Shown here in pieces: positions 43,334 through 52,232 of a DNA stretch of 64,000 nucleotides. Position 1 is the stretch's first letter. Each line of letters opens with the position of its first letter. The notes below the pieces were generated by a model that worked only from the letters and a program-made list of their open reading frames with translations, was not told where the DNA came from and did not search any database. A program made the position numbers and the translations under genes. Source of the DNA: Catalinimonas alkaloidigena (GTDB taxonomy: Bacteria > Bacteroidota > Bacteroidia > Cytophagales > Cyclobacteriaceae); the NCBI RefSeq assembly GCF_029504655.1, contig NZ_JAQFIL010000001.1, positions 3,229,001 to 3,293,000 of the forward strand. The letters run 5' to 3'.

Positions 43334-44551
43334 ATGAAAGTATTAATAAACGTATGCTTATTCCTTTTTTCTGTGCTAAGTTTACCTGCACAAGATCTGA
43401 AAGAAAGGCCAAGTGAACTGTATGAACAAGCGAGCATATTTTATCAAAATAATCAGCTAAGCTCCGCTTTAGCATGTTTGGACCTGGCAGTCGCCAAAAG
43501 TAGGGAGTACGTTGATGCCTATCTGCTTAGAGCACAGGTCAAAGAAAAAATGGATGATCTATCAGGAGCTATTACTGACTATTCAATTTCTATTTTTATC
43601 AAACCAGATTTAATAGACGCAAGATTCAAAAGGGCTCAGCTTTATTTTGAAAAAGCGCGTTATCATGACGCATTGGAGGATTTTCATCTCTTACTTCAAC
43701 TCCCCCCAGGCGAAACTTCAAAGGTGTATTTTAAAGGTAAAAATGACAACTCAGGTTTCTCTGTAACCGGCATCACAACACTTCAGTCCCATATTAACGC
43801 TGAAATTTATAATTATTTAGGTTTGACGCATTTGAAACTTAATAATATTGATAGTGCCAGATTTTATATTCATCAGGCTATCACCATTGAGCCTGAAGAA
43901 GCAGATTACCATGTTAATAAAGGTCTTTTGATGGAGACTGATTTGGATACGCTTTCCGCGATAACGGCTTATCAGAAAGCGCTAAGTTACCAGAATGACC
44001 ATACAGTTGCTTTGGCAAATTTGTCCAAGCTTACAAAAAAATCGCAGTACCATGAACTTGTAAGAGCGTCTTACGACTTGGCAGTAAATGAGCAAGGCTC
44101 TTATCAAGCTTTTTTTAACAGGGGCGTTTTACGTCAGTCCCTAGGTAAAAACGGAAAGGCAATAGATGATTTTACCCAAGCAATCAGTATCGGTGGTACA
44201 AATGCTGAGGTACTGTTGTTGAGAGCATACAGCAAGGAAAAAGAGTTAAATTTGAAAGGAGCAATTGAAGATTACACTGTAGCAATAAAATTTGATCCTT
44301 TACTTATTAAGGCTTTTATCAACAGAGGAAATGCATATTATAAATTAAAAAAATATACTGAGGCAGTTACCGATTACAATACGGCACTTCAATTGGATGC
44401 AAGTCTCGCAAAAGTTTACTATAATCGTGGTTTAGCTTTGTATTTAAGTGGTAAACCACAGCAAGCCTGTAAGGATTTAAATAAAGCTTTAGAAATGAAT
44501 TTCTATTCGGCCGAAGCTCCTATTCAGGCGTATTGTCTTTCATCAAATTAA
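43334..44551 (+). CDS. TPR repeat protein, exported
   Basis: 405 aa with a signal peptide (VLINVCLFLFSVLSLPAQ). Ten or so tetratricopeptide repeats, e.g. AYLLRAQVKEKMDDLSGAITDYSISIFIKPD, IKAFINRGNAYYKLKKYTEAVTDYNTALQLDAS and AKVYYNRGLALYLSGKPQQACKDLNKALEMN; the W/Y-LG-Y-A-F-A-P positions are regular. Acts as a protein-binding scaffold, presumably in the periplasm. A hairpin terminator follows 22 bp after the stop. No functional partner can be named. Confidence 0.88.
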   Translation: MKVLINVCLFLFSVLSLPAQDLKERPSELYEQASIFYQNNQLSSALACLDLAVAKSREYVDAYLLRAQVKEKMDDLSGAITDYSISIFIKPDLIDARFKRAQLYFEKARYHDALEDFHLLLQLPPGETSKVYFKGKNDNSGFSVTGITTLQSHINAEIYNYLGLTHLKLNNIDSARFYIHQAITIEPEEADYHVNKGLLMETDLDTLSAITAYQKALSYQNDHTVALANLSKLTKKSQYHELVRASYDLAVNEQGSYQAFFNRGVLRQSLGKNGKAIDDFTQAISIGGTNAEVLLLRAYSKEKELNLKGAIEDYTVAIKFDPLLIKAFINRGNAYYKLKKYTEAVTDYNTALQLDASLAKVYYNRGLALYLSGKPQQACKDLNKALEMNFYSAEAPIQAYCLSSN

Positions 44552-44573
44552 AAAAGGGTGGTTTGCATTAACA

Positions 44574-44597
44574 AAAAAGGCTCTAATGAGCCTTTTT
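44574..44597. terminator. Bidirectional terminator between the TPR protein and the ParB-like gene
   Basis: AAAAAGGCTC - TAAT - GAGCCTTTTT, a perfect 10-bp stem with A/T-rich ends giving T-runs on both strands. It lies between the convergent TPR and ParB-like genes. Confidence 0.85.
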
Positions 44598-44619
44598 ATT
44601 TATTGAGTGTTTACTATAA

Positions 44620-45570
44620 TTAAGCATTTGCATACTTACCAAAAAGTTCGTCTTCCAAACGTTTGATATATGCTTTTACTTCTTTTAGTGAATTTTTGTC
44701 TTTCTGCTGAATAGTTTTATTCACTGCAGATACAATATTTGCTTTTATTCTTTTGATTCTATCTTCTTTATTAGTGAAAACAGGCTCATTACCTTTTATT
44801 GTTTCAATCGCCTCATTGACTCTTTGATCCATTTCACTCTGCGCTTTTTCAGCCTTTTGAGCTTCTTTTTCTTTTCTTATGCTCTTGGCTTTGTTGTAGA
44901 GATCAGCCTCGTTTTTAATTTTTCCGATCTGTCTCATATCTTTCACCTGTGCCAGCGTTTGCACGTCACTTTTCTTCACCTTAATTCTTCCCAGAAGAAT
45001 ATCATTTTTCATCTTTGGGTTGCCTTTGGCAATGATCTCAATCCCTTTGGCAAACTCTGCATCACGAAGAATTGTACGGTCACTGACATTAAACTCTCTT
45101 GCCAGCACTTCAGACGTCTTATCGCCACTTTGCCCACTAGAGAGGACTTTATCATACCCTCCCCTCTTCTTTTTCATGCGCTCATACTTGAGCCCACGAA
45201 AATAGCTTAACTGATCAGGGTTTAGATTTCTGCGGCCAAGCTGGTGATTAATCATCCAATCCTTGGCTTCTTCTTCCGAGCCAAACCTAATGACCCTAAC
45301 TCTAAATGGAATATCATGTTTAGAACAAATTTGGTATCGGTTGTGACCATCCACCAAAACCAAGTCTCCGTTCTTTTTATCCCACAATGTTAATGGGTCC
45401 AAACAACCGTTAAGCTTAATATTTTCTTCCAACTGTTCGCGGCTGTCTTCTGATAAAGGAGTTATGAAATTCTGCAATTCTGACTTTACCTTGATGTCAT
45501 TGTAATGAATAGACTTGTCATTTCCATTGTCAGATATTACTTGGATTTCGCTTAATAGGCTTTCTTCCAT
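44620..45570 (-). CDS. Orphan ParB-N domain protein
   Basis: 316 aa. The ParB/Srx nuclease-like domain is at about 15-120: NFITPLSEDSREQLEENIKLNGCLDPLTLW, LVLVDGHNRYQICSKHDIPFRVRVI; the G-H-N-R-Y box matches the ParB G-x-x-R CTP-binding motif. It is followed by a helix-turn-helix-like stretch (SEVLAREFNVSDRTILRDAEFAKGI, about 148-172). The C-terminal third (about 220-316) is charged and helical, unlike the chromosomal ParB dimer domain. No parA is adjacent and it is not linked to an origin. This type occurs in mobile elements and in plasmid-like or host regions. Preceded by an 880-bp AT-rich gene-free stretch. Role unknown. Confidence 0.8.
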   Translation of the reverse strand: MEESLLSEIQVISDNGNDKSIHYNDIKVKSELQNFITPLSEDSREQLEENIKLNGCLDPLTLWDKKNGDLVLVDGHNRYQICSKHDIPFRVRVIRFGSEEEAKDWMINHQLGRRNLNPDQLSYFRGLKYERMKKKRGGYDKVLSSGQSGDKTSEVLAREFNVSDRTILRDAEFAKGIEIIAKGNPKMKNDILLGRIKVKKSDVQTLAQVKDMRQIGKIKNEADLYNKAKSIRKEKEAQKAEKAQSEMDQRVNEAIETIKGNEPVFTNKEDRIKRIKANIVSAVNKTIQQKDKNSLKEVKAYIKRLEDELFGKYANA

Positions 45571-46448
45571 AATAAAAGTATAAATAAAATAAATTCTAAC
45601 TCTGCTAAATATTTCTGTTAAGATCGTTGACGATAATAAAAACTAATTATGTTAACCATTTCTTTATACTAAAAACTCTTAATTAAGTTTATTATTTTGT
45701 GGAAATAAATATCAATTCAAGGGTTAAAGTCATTAAATCAAACACAAATTTGAAATTGTTAACATCGTTTTATAGTGATAAAAAGCTATAAAATATGATC
45801 GGTATGTATCAATTTTATTAATCTTTAATTTATTCATCATTCAAAACATAAAAAAAAGAAGTTTGATGATAGTGAATGATTGTCACTTTTAAAGACACAT
45901 AATTAAATAAAAGTTCATTCAAAATTAATTAAAAATACTCATAAAACCCACATAAAAATACGCTACGATGTATCCGCGATAAATAATAAAAAAAATTCTA
46001 AACTTAATTGATGTTTTTGAAAGCATATCAAACTAATGAAAAAAAATATTATTTACCTTTATACCGTTGTATAGTTAATAATTTGTTGAATTTTCAGTAA
46101 AAAACGATACTTTATTTTTTCTTATGTAGAATATTTTAGTAATTTTTTAAAATATTATAATTTAATCTTCTGCTTATATTAAGTGAATCATAAATAAGTT
46201 ATGAAAAATTATTATACCAAAAATGGGATAATTTTTACAAAAAAACTTATGTCTTAAAAAAAAATATCATCTTTACAGAAGATAATAGCATTTGGTCAGG
46301 ACTAGAAAACTGATACAAAAGAATTGTTATTCATTTGGTACATATTCTAGAAATGATTACTTCTGTTTGTTATCGTTTAAAAATTTTAAAAAAATATTAA
46401 CACTAGCGTAATTGATCACAAAGTAAAAAAGCGTGAGCCGATAGCAGA
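45571..46448. other. Very AT-rich gene-free stretch
   Basis: 878 bp between the ParB-like start and the next small gene, visibly richer in A/T than the surrounding genome, with runs such as AAAAAAAAATAT and TTTTTTAAAATA. No frame over 60 codons. One 18-codon frame (MKNYYTKNGIIFTKKLMS, 46201-46257) is the only one with an ATG and reasonable wording. It could be xenogeneic DNA, a regulatory region or a bend-prone site; no RNA gene or tandem repeat was recognised. Confidence 0.55.
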
Positions 46449-46661
46449 TCACTGCTTATCTACATAAATATCATGCTTTTTTAACCAATCCTCCCAGGAA
46501 GGTATTTTTCGGGCCAGGGGATGCAGGCAAGGATCATAAAGTATTTCTTTATACTCTTCGTAAGATCGGGTAAGCAGTCTCTGAAAACCTTCAGGCAACT
46601 CTGACCATTTTAGTGGTTCTTTTTCTTTCTCCAAAATAATTTTTTCTGATTGTAAATTCAT
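46449..46661 (-). CDS. Small hypothetical protein
   Basis: 70 aa from the ATG at 46661; the frame begins 15 bp earlier at a TTG (46676), but MNLQSEKIILEKEKEPL is the more natural start. Acidic and aromatic, with WSELPEGFQRLLTRSYEEYKEIL and a C-terminal PSWEDWLKKHDIYV. No signal or membrane segment. Composition is that of a true protein. Its function is unknown; it neighbours the AT-rich stretch and the ParB-like gene. Confidence 0.55.
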   Translation of the reverse strand: MNLQSEKIILEKEKEPLKWSELPEGFQRLLTRSYEEYKEILYDPCLHPLARKIPSWEDWLKKHDIYVDKQ

Positions 46662-46847
46662 ATTCAGTTTAATCAATAAGAATCTGAAAATGTTATACGG
46701 GAAAGAGATTTTTTAGATTTATTAACTGGATATTGAGGAATATCTTGTTCACATTTACTTTTGAAATACTTGAATAGCAGTTATTTTCTATTGATACTGA
46801 TTTCAGAAACTATTATTGTCTCGTAAAACATTATAGAAAAAAAATTC

Positions 46848-47438
46848 ATGATGAATTTTCATAATTTCCCAGCAACTGACATCCCCTCTATCTTTCATCC
46901 ATTTGAGAAAGATGAGCCTTTCAGTCATTGTGTAAGCTGTAATTCCCTTTTACTTGAGAATGAAACTGAGTATGTTATTGAGAAAGCTATTAGGCAATAT
47001 CCGGAGTATGGTACAACAGATGTGATATTCGAGTATGCAATGTGCCTTGAATGCGCGCTAAAAATGAGAAATGAGCTATCTAGAGAATCTTTGGAAAGAG
47101 TACAGGCATATATGACCGAAAAAAGTAATTTGATTGAACAAAGCCAAAAATTAAGAGCTTCTCATAACTGGGATATCAACGAATGGATTGGTAACTGCGC
47201 ATTCACCGGTCAATCTATCAAAGATCAAAATGAATATCAGATATTTGCCCACTGCCGAGGCAATCAGATGGTTTTCTCTATGATGCCATATATGATCAGC
47301 AGTCAGGCCATGGATGAAATGGCTGAGCTTTTGTCTGAAAAGACTCAGGACGAACTCAATCGTTTTGTCAACGATAATTTTGGTATTCCGCCTGAGTTGA
47401 AAAAGCCAATACTAGATAATCCAGTGATACTGCTTTAA
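46848..47438 (+). CDS. Hypothetical protein with zinc-ribbon-like cysteine pairs
   Basis: 196 aa, starts MMNFHNFPATDIPSIFHPF (either of two adjacent ATGs). Two Cys pairs, CVSC (about residue 27-30) and CLEC (about 65-68), separated by 34 residues, form a likely zinc site. A further Cys and His (NCAFTG, HCRGN) follow. The C-terminal part is helical (MDEMAELLSEKTQDELNRFVNDNFGIPPELKKP). No signal peptide. A conserved type in Bacteroidota as far as I recall, but no function can be given. Confidence 0.65.
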   Translation: MMNFHNFPATDIPSIFHPFEKDEPFSHCVSCNSLLLENETEYVIEKAIRQYPEYGTTDVIFEYAMCLECALKMRNELSRESLERVQAYMTEKSNLIEQSQKLRASHNWDINEWIGNCAFTGQSIKDQNEYQIFAHCRGNQMVFSMMPYMISSQAMDEMAELLSEKTQDELNRFVNDNFGIPPELKKPILDNPVILL

Positions 47439-47534
47439 TACGATTGAATTTAATAGGTAGAGACATCAAAAAACGAGCATTTTCTTAAGGTCAGCAAGCT
47501 ATTGCATTTCCTGCTAATTGCCCAGCAAATCCTT
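47439..47534. other. Intergenic sequence next to a decayed gene
   Basis: Non-coding tail between the zinc-ribbon-like gene and the pseudogene at 47535-47785. No hairpin with a T-run, RNA gene or repeat was seen. Any stop signal for the plus-strand gene is therefore weak or absent. Confidence 0.4.
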
Positions 47535-47785
47535 TCAAAACGCTGCTTTGATTACTAAAGTAACAGTGTCACTTTCTTCCCAATAAGTGTGTATTGCATT
47601 TGTATCTGAAAAGGCAGCCAGATAGTGTCTACCTTTTTTCAGATGCTGTATGCATTTACCTGACCTCAGGATTAATATAAAACCTATCTGTAAATGGAGG
47701 ATATTAAAACATGATTAATATTAGAAGCTTCCCAGACCACAGCATTTCCCTCTGCATACTCGGCGAAAAAAAAAGTTTGATTTAT
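47535..47785 (-). pseudogene. Frameshifted, decayed gene on the minus strand
   Basis: Reading leftwards, three overlapping frames are each protein-like and lack starts: INQTFFFAEYAEGNAVVWEA then SNINHVLISSIYR-stop (47785-47684); TDRFYINPEVR-stop in a second frame; and GKCIQHLKKGRHYLAAFSDT followed by NAIHTYWEESDTVTLVIKAAF-stop in a third (open from 47714 to 47535). Joined, they give one continuous sequence, so two frameshifts have broken an old gene. The closing part resembles an extracellular beta-domain (L-x-x-G-x-Y-x-L-A-A-F-x-D-T-N). The family is not recognised. The 5' part is missing. Confidence 0.45.
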
Positions 47786-47838
47786 TTATGACAGTCTGCT
47801 GTTCTGTTGATTGTCTCAAATGAGTGTTTGAATCTACT

Positions 47839-49614
47839 TTATGGCCGGCTCTCTTTTCCTTCTTTCTCCAAAGCAGAAAGAAAATAAATAAGGCTTGCGG
47901 TACCATCCATTGTAGGCTCATTGGTAGAGTAGTCTCCAAAATCATCATGGTAGACCACCAGATCTGATTGAAAAGCAGCATAAGGATCTTCATCCATAAG
48001 AGTGAGCCCTTTCAGATTGTTAAAGATAGAGCCATATACAGGCCCGTCTACTAAGCCACCAGTAAGTGCATAACCATCAAGCAAAGTAAGTGAAGAGTGA
48101 GGTTTGGTAGGGAATTTTCCACTTTCCGGTAAACCTACCACCATGCTTACTCCCCAGGGATTGCAGCCAAAAAGCCAGTCACGTAGTGCTGATTCCATTT
48201 CTGCAAACTGACGATCTCCGCTGACCTGTGCATACAGATGAGCCTGTGAGGCGGCGGCTGCCACAAGATTGTTAGAACACCAGATAAATGGTACGCCCAT
48301 CAAAAAAGGATTGTCTTTTCCTCTATCGTAATTTTTTTTAAGACCACTTCTCATATAGAATTGAAATTCTTTGCGTACTTTTTCTTCTCTGGAATTGGCC
48401 AATTGAAAATGCCCAACATTCCAGAACGGATACCACTGATAATGACGAGCAGTATCTGCTCCCATCCAGGGAGTGATCTTTTCAAGCCGCCCGTAACTTC
48501 TTCCTTTATTTAACCACTCATTTTCGCCATTAAGTTGATAAAGCTGGGCAGCAGCCAGTTCCATATCATCTACCCAATTGTCTTCTTCATAAAAATAAGG
48601 TGCATTTCCGGGTGCGGTCTGGCATACACCCAAATCTGATTCGCCAAAATTAAATGCTTCAACTGCCTTTTTTTCTAGCTTTCCAGCAAATTCAGGGTCA
48701 TCCTCGCTAAAGACTGCTGCGCCAATGGCAAAGGCAGATGCAAATTTTCCGGCAGTAGAAGAAACTCCTGTAGTCCTATTTTTATATTTTAAACCCTGAG
48801 GTTTTCCGGTTATGAAATATATGGGCCTTTCCTTCCCTTTTCCGTATGACACTGAATCATGATTAGGCAAACGAAAACCCGCATGATCTCTATCATCAGC
48901 AATTTGGTTATACATTTCTCCGGGGGACGGATTCATTTTCATGAGCCATTCCAGGCCCCATCGTGCTTCATCTAAAACATCAGGAATACCGTTACTTCCT
49001 TTTAAACCGGCAGCATCAAATTCATCGCCGAAGGATTCCGGATTTTGCTGATAAGCAAAAAGCATTTGGTAAACTGCATTGGATGATGTTGCTGTATATT
49101 GCAGATAGTCAGTAGCATCATGCCAGCCTCCGCTTACATTGACGTGTGCAGAATCGCCTGAAGGATGGTAAACCCTGAACCCATCATGTACATGGCATGA
49201 GTCTTTCAGGAAAGGATTGAAACCACATCGCTGCTGCCGCATATAGTGGAGCAACACATCAGCTGCACCTTCATACACATCATGATCTATACTAAAAACA
49301 GGGGATTTGGTCTGATTGGCTTGCAGGTAATAGCTTCCCGGCCGTTTGAAATTTGAAAAATTAAGTCTATGACCGGTCTGAAATGCGGCATAAGCACCAA
49401 AAGACTGTACATCCTCTCCCTGCCAGACCACTTCATGTGTCGTAGCATTATGCAAGGCAAACGCATTGATTTGTATATCCTCTTTTGAAACCAGCACGGC
49501 TACTTTCTGAGATGCAGGTAAATAACCCAATTGGTTGATCCGAATCCAACTTTGTGCGTACAATTTGCAGCTAGAAACAGTGATTAATAATACTAAAAAG
49601 CAGTAACGAAGCAT
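47839..49614 (-). CDS. Glycoside hydrolase family 9 beta-glucanase
   Basis: 591 aa from the ATG at 49614 (a GTG at 49620 is in frame); signal MLRYCFLVLLITVSSCKLYAQ. N-terminal Ig-like domain (about 20-105: SWIRINQLGYLPASQKVAVL) as in CelD-type enzymes, then the (alpha/alpha)6 catalytic domain: GGWHDATDYLQY with Asp166/Asp169 (nucleophilic-water aspartates), GSNGIPDVLDEARWGLEWLMKM, HSSL near the end, and DDFGDYSTNEPTMDGTAS with the general-acid Glu566. It hydrolyses beta-1,4-glucans in the periplasm or outside the cell. It may be in one message with the alpha/beta hydrolase upstream (about 70 bp). Confidence 0.93.
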   Translation of the reverse strand: MLRYCFLVLLITVSSCKLYAQSWIRINQLGYLPASQKVAVLVSKEDIQINAFALHNATTHEVVWQGEDVQSFGAYAAFQTGHRLNFSNFKRPGSYYLQANQTKSPVFSIDHDVYEGAADVLLHYMRQQRCGFNPFLKDSCHVHDGFRVYHPSGDSAHVNVSGGWHDATDYLQYTATSSNAVYQMLFAYQQNPESFGDEFDAAGLKGSNGIPDVLDEARWGLEWLMKMNPSPGEMYNQIADDRDHAGFRLPNHDSVSYGKGKERPIYFITGKPQGLKYKNRTTGVSSTAGKFASAFAIGAAVFSEDDPEFAGKLEKKAVEAFNFGESDLGVCQTAPGNAPYFYEEDNWVDDMELAAAQLYQLNGENEWLNKGRSYGRLEKITPWMGADTARHYQWYPFWNVGHFQLANSREEKVRKEFQFYMRSGLKKNYDRGKDNPFLMGVPFIWCSNNLVAAAASQAHLYAQVSGDRQFAEMESALRDWLFGCNPWGVSMVVGLPESGKFPTKPHSSLTLLDGYALTGGLVDGPVYGSIFNNLKGLTLMDEDPYAAFQSDLVVYHDDFGDYSTNEPTMDGTASLIYFLSALEKEGKESRP

Positions 49615-49683
49615 AAGCACAGATTAAGTAGTTTGGCTAATCAAAACTACAATCATCTATATTTTCCTGAAAATTTACAACTA

Positions 49684-50472
49684 CTAAACCTGACTTTTTA
49701 CAATCTTAACAAAGCTTGTTAAAGCATCTAAACTTTTCTTCTCCTGCTCATACATGCCCATATGCCCACAGTTTTCCAAACTCACAAATTCGGAACTGCC
49801 TGTAGGAAGTTTGCTCTGCTGCTGCAAATCCTCGTAAGGAACTGCCTGATCTTCTTTACCAGCGATAAACATACAGGGAAATTCTGCTTTCCTTAAAACA
49901 TGTAGTCTTTCAGGACGATCACGCATCGCTTCTGTATAGGCTACTGCCGTTTTATCATTGGTCTGGGCTACCATTTGCTTTACAGTAGCTATTTGCAAAG
50001 CCAGTTTCTGGTGGTTTACAGGAGCAAAAAGTGAGGGTACAAAATTTTGAGCAAAAGGCTCAGTCCCATTCTTCTCCAGAAATAAAGCCGCTTTATCGCG
50101 ATTAGTCTTTTTCTCTTCACTATCGGCTTTTGCGGTAGAATGAAAAAGACAAAGCCCCTTGCATAGCTGAGGGTATCGTTCTGCTAAAGCCAGAGTGACA
50201 TATCCTCCCAGTGAGTGGCCTACCATCACAGCTTCCGGGATATCCATCTCTTTTAAAAAATCTGATATCTCTTCAGCAACACTATCTATGCTGATATCTC
50301 TGGAAATGGCCAGATTACCTCCAAATCCAGGCATATCAATCGCGATTACCCGGGCTTCCTTAGATAATGCAGAAATACAATGATTCCAGATTTCTTTCCT
50401 TTCGCAGAAGCCATGAAGTAATAAAAGGGGAATTCCACTTCCCTGATGAATGTATGCAAGCTTATTTTCCAT
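49684..50472 (-). CDS. Alpha/beta hydrolase
   Basis: 262 aa, no signal peptide. Oxyanion motif LLLHGFCERKEIW, strand IAIDMPGFGGN, nucleophile elbow VGHSLGGYVTLALAERY, acid Asp in AGKEDQAVPYE and catalytic His in NCGHMGMYEQ; all three triad members are visible. Looks like the esterase/C-C hydrolase type. The substrate is unknown. It sits 63 bp after the GH9 start and 82 bp before a metal transporter gene on the same strand; no obvious functional link. Confidence 0.9.
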   Translation of the reverse strand: MENKLAYIHQGSGIPLLLLHGFCERKEIWNHCISALSKEARVIAIDMPGFGGNLAISRDISIDSVAEEISDFLKEMDIPEAVMVGHSLGGYVTLALAERYPQLCKGLCLFHSTAKADSEEKKTNRDKAALFLEKNGTEPFAQNFVPSLFAPVNHQKLALQIATVKQMVAQTNDKTAVAYTEAMRDRPERLHVLRKAEFPCMFIAGKEDQAVPYEDLQQQSKLPTGSSEFVSLENCGHMGMYEQEKKSLDALTSFVKIVKSQV

Positions 50473-50554
50473 TTTGATAAGGTCAAAAAATGATAAATAT
50501 TTTTACAAACCTGTATTGAGCGTGAAAAATCGCTATCAATCAACCAAACATTGT

Positions 50555-51211
50555 CTAGCAAGTGTCTCCACAGCAATCTTTACCTTTAGCCTTTTCAAAA
50601 GCTTCTCTTCCCTCTTTAAAGGCAAAGTAAGCTATTCCCAGTGCTCCAATTGCATCAATATACGGAATCTGGAATAACTCGTAGAGGCCACTGGAAAGAA
50701 GCAAAAGCAAAGAAAGATAAAGGCAGGTTTTGGTACAGTTAGCATCAGAAATAATCGGAGGTGAATTCAGTTTTTTCCCGGCTTTTATTTTGTAATGTAC
50801 CAACGCGTACATCGTAATAATTGAAATTGTAGAAATGATTATTCCCACCCTGGTAGTTTCAGGTTGTCCTCCGGCAATAATGGTCAGTACTGAACTGGCC
50901 ACAATTCCTACTGTCAGTAGGTAAAAACTGAAACCAGTGATACGCAATGCCTGACGTTCAAAGCGGTCTTTTTCAACATTTGGATTGCTCCGCAGTCGAT
51001 ACACCATATGGGCAATGCCTATTCCGGAGATCACCTCAACAAAGGAATCTACTCCAAAGCCAAATAATGCCAGTGTTTCATCCTGCATCCCAAAATAGGT
51101 AGAGACTATTCCTTCTATCATATTATAGAAAATGGTAATCATACTCAGCCAAAAGGCTATCTGAAGCCATTTACTTCTTTCAGTTTCCTGTTTAATTGTA
51201 GATGTTTTCAT
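50555..51211 (-). CDS. Short CDF-like cation transporter
   Basis: 218 aa, about six membrane helices. Belongs to the cation diffusion facilitator superfamily by helix pattern (FWLSMITIFYNMIEGIVST, ALFGFGVDSFVEVISGIGIAHM, ISDANCTKTCLYLSLLLLL, IPYIDAIGALGIAYFAF), but lacks the cytosolic C-terminal dimer domain and the usual His-x3-Asp pair; instead it has GVDSFVE and SDANCTKTC. A cysteine-rich end GKDCCGDTC could bind metal. It lies 3 bp behind the classical CDF gene, so the two are co-transcribed. The metal is unknown; cysteines suggest a soft metal. Confidence 0.8.
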   Translation of the reverse strand: MKTSTIKQETERSKWLQIAFWLSMITIFYNMIEGIVSTYFGMQDETLALFGFGVDSFVEVISGIGIAHMVYRLRSNPNVEKDRFERQALRITGFSFYLLTVGIVASSVLTIIAGGQPETTRVGIIISTISIITMYALVHYKIKAGKKLNSPPIISDANCTKTCLYLSLLLLLSSGLYELFQIPYIDAIGALGIAYFAFKEGREAFEKAKGKDCCGDTC

Positions 51212-51214
51212 TGA

Positions 51215-52132
51215 TTAATGCTTTTCTAATTCACACACTTCACCCGGCACTTCAAACTGAGTTGTGATGTGATCTATATGAAAGTTTTTTAACACATGAT
51301 TGACTTTAGCCCTTAATTCAGCAAGTTCAGTAAGTCGCATGTTTTTTTTAATCACCAGATGTATTGACAATATATTATAATCACCATCCAGGGTCCAGAT
51401 ATGGGTATCATGCATTTCCTGTATATCCTCTATTGAACTCAGTGCAGCTTTTACTTTTTCTATATCAATATTATCAGGTGTGGCCTGTAGAAAAATGTTC
51501 ATCACCTGCTGTAGATTCCTGAATGCATTCCACAGGATGTATACTGCAATGCACAAGGACAAAATCGGATCAATTACAGGTAAATCGGCAAATATCATCA
51601 CAATACTTCCTATAAGTACGGCAGCCCATCCTAGTACATCTTCAAGAAGATGTAACATTACTGTCCGCTGGTTGATTGACTTTCCACCTTTTTTTAAACG
51701 AAAAACTGCTGCTCCATTAAATACAATGCCTGCGATCGCCAGATACAGCATTCCCTGCGCATTTACTGATTCAGGGTTAATTAGCCGTGGTATAGCTTCA
51801 ACAATAATTATTACTGAGCCTGCCAGCAAAATCACTGAATTGATAAGAGCACTTAAAGGGGAAAAACGTTTATAACCAAACGAATACTTTTTACTTCTTC
51901 CCTTTTGCGAATAATTTTCAAGGAACAGAGATGAGCCAATAGCAAAAGTATCACCGAGATCATGAATGGCATCGGACAAAATTGCCATTGAGTTTGTAAA
52001 GATTCCACCAACAAACTCAATGATCGTAAAACTCAGATTCAGAAAAAAGGCAACTTTCAGATTGCTGCTTATTGCATGATGGTGATGCCCTTCTTCATGA
52101 TCATGATGATCCCCCTGATGATGATGACCCAT
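51215..52132 (-). CDS. czcD: Zn/Co/Cd efflux transporter, CDF family
   Basis: 305 aa. His-rich N-terminus (residues 2-20: GHHHQGDHHDHEEGHHHH) binds metal. Six membrane helices with the transport-site pairs SDAIHDLGDT (His-x3-Asp-like) and LHLLEDVLGW (His-x3-Asp). A cytosolic C-terminal domain (about 205-305) has HDTHIWTLDGDYNILSIHLVI and HVLKNFHIDHITTQFEV, the CDF metallochaperone-like fold. It moves Zn(II), Co(II) or Cd(II) out of the cytosol. First gene of a two-gene message with the short CDF-like transporter. Confidence 0.93.
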   Translation of the reverse strand: MGHHHQGDHHDHEEGHHHHAISSNLKVAFFLNLSFTIIEFVGGIFTNSMAILSDAIHDLGDTFAIGSSLFLENYSQKGRSKKYSFGYKRFSPLSALINSVILLAGSVIIIVEAIPRLINPESVNAQGMLYLAIAGIVFNGAAVFRLKKGGKSINQRTVMLHLLEDVLGWAAVLIGSIVMIFADLPVIDPILSLCIAVYILWNAFRNLQQVMNIFLQATPDNIDIEKVKAALSSIEDIQEMHDTHIWTLDGDYNILSIHLVIKKNMRLTELAELRAKVNHVLKNFHIDHITTQFEVPGEVCELEKH

Positions 52133-52232
52133 TAATTATTTATCGTTTATGTTTAAAAATAGCAATTCTCACCATATTGTTAATTTTAATACTATATACT
52201 AAACATAAAGAACATAAGAAGTTTCACTGTAT

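Noticed and set aside
44620..45570. Chromosomal parABS partition locus
   Set aside because: No parA, no parS palindromes recognised and no origin genes nearby; the C-terminal third is unlike chromosomal ParB.
46201..46257. 18-codon peptide in the AT-rich desert
   Set aside because: Too short and Lys/Tyr/Asn-rich as expected from AT-rich sequence; no supporting context.
47721..47993. 90-codon minus-strand frame starting MKILMLLFNQIWW
   Set aside because: It overlaps the GH9 3' end out of frame and its wording is poor; the protein-like reading there belongs to the decayed gene.
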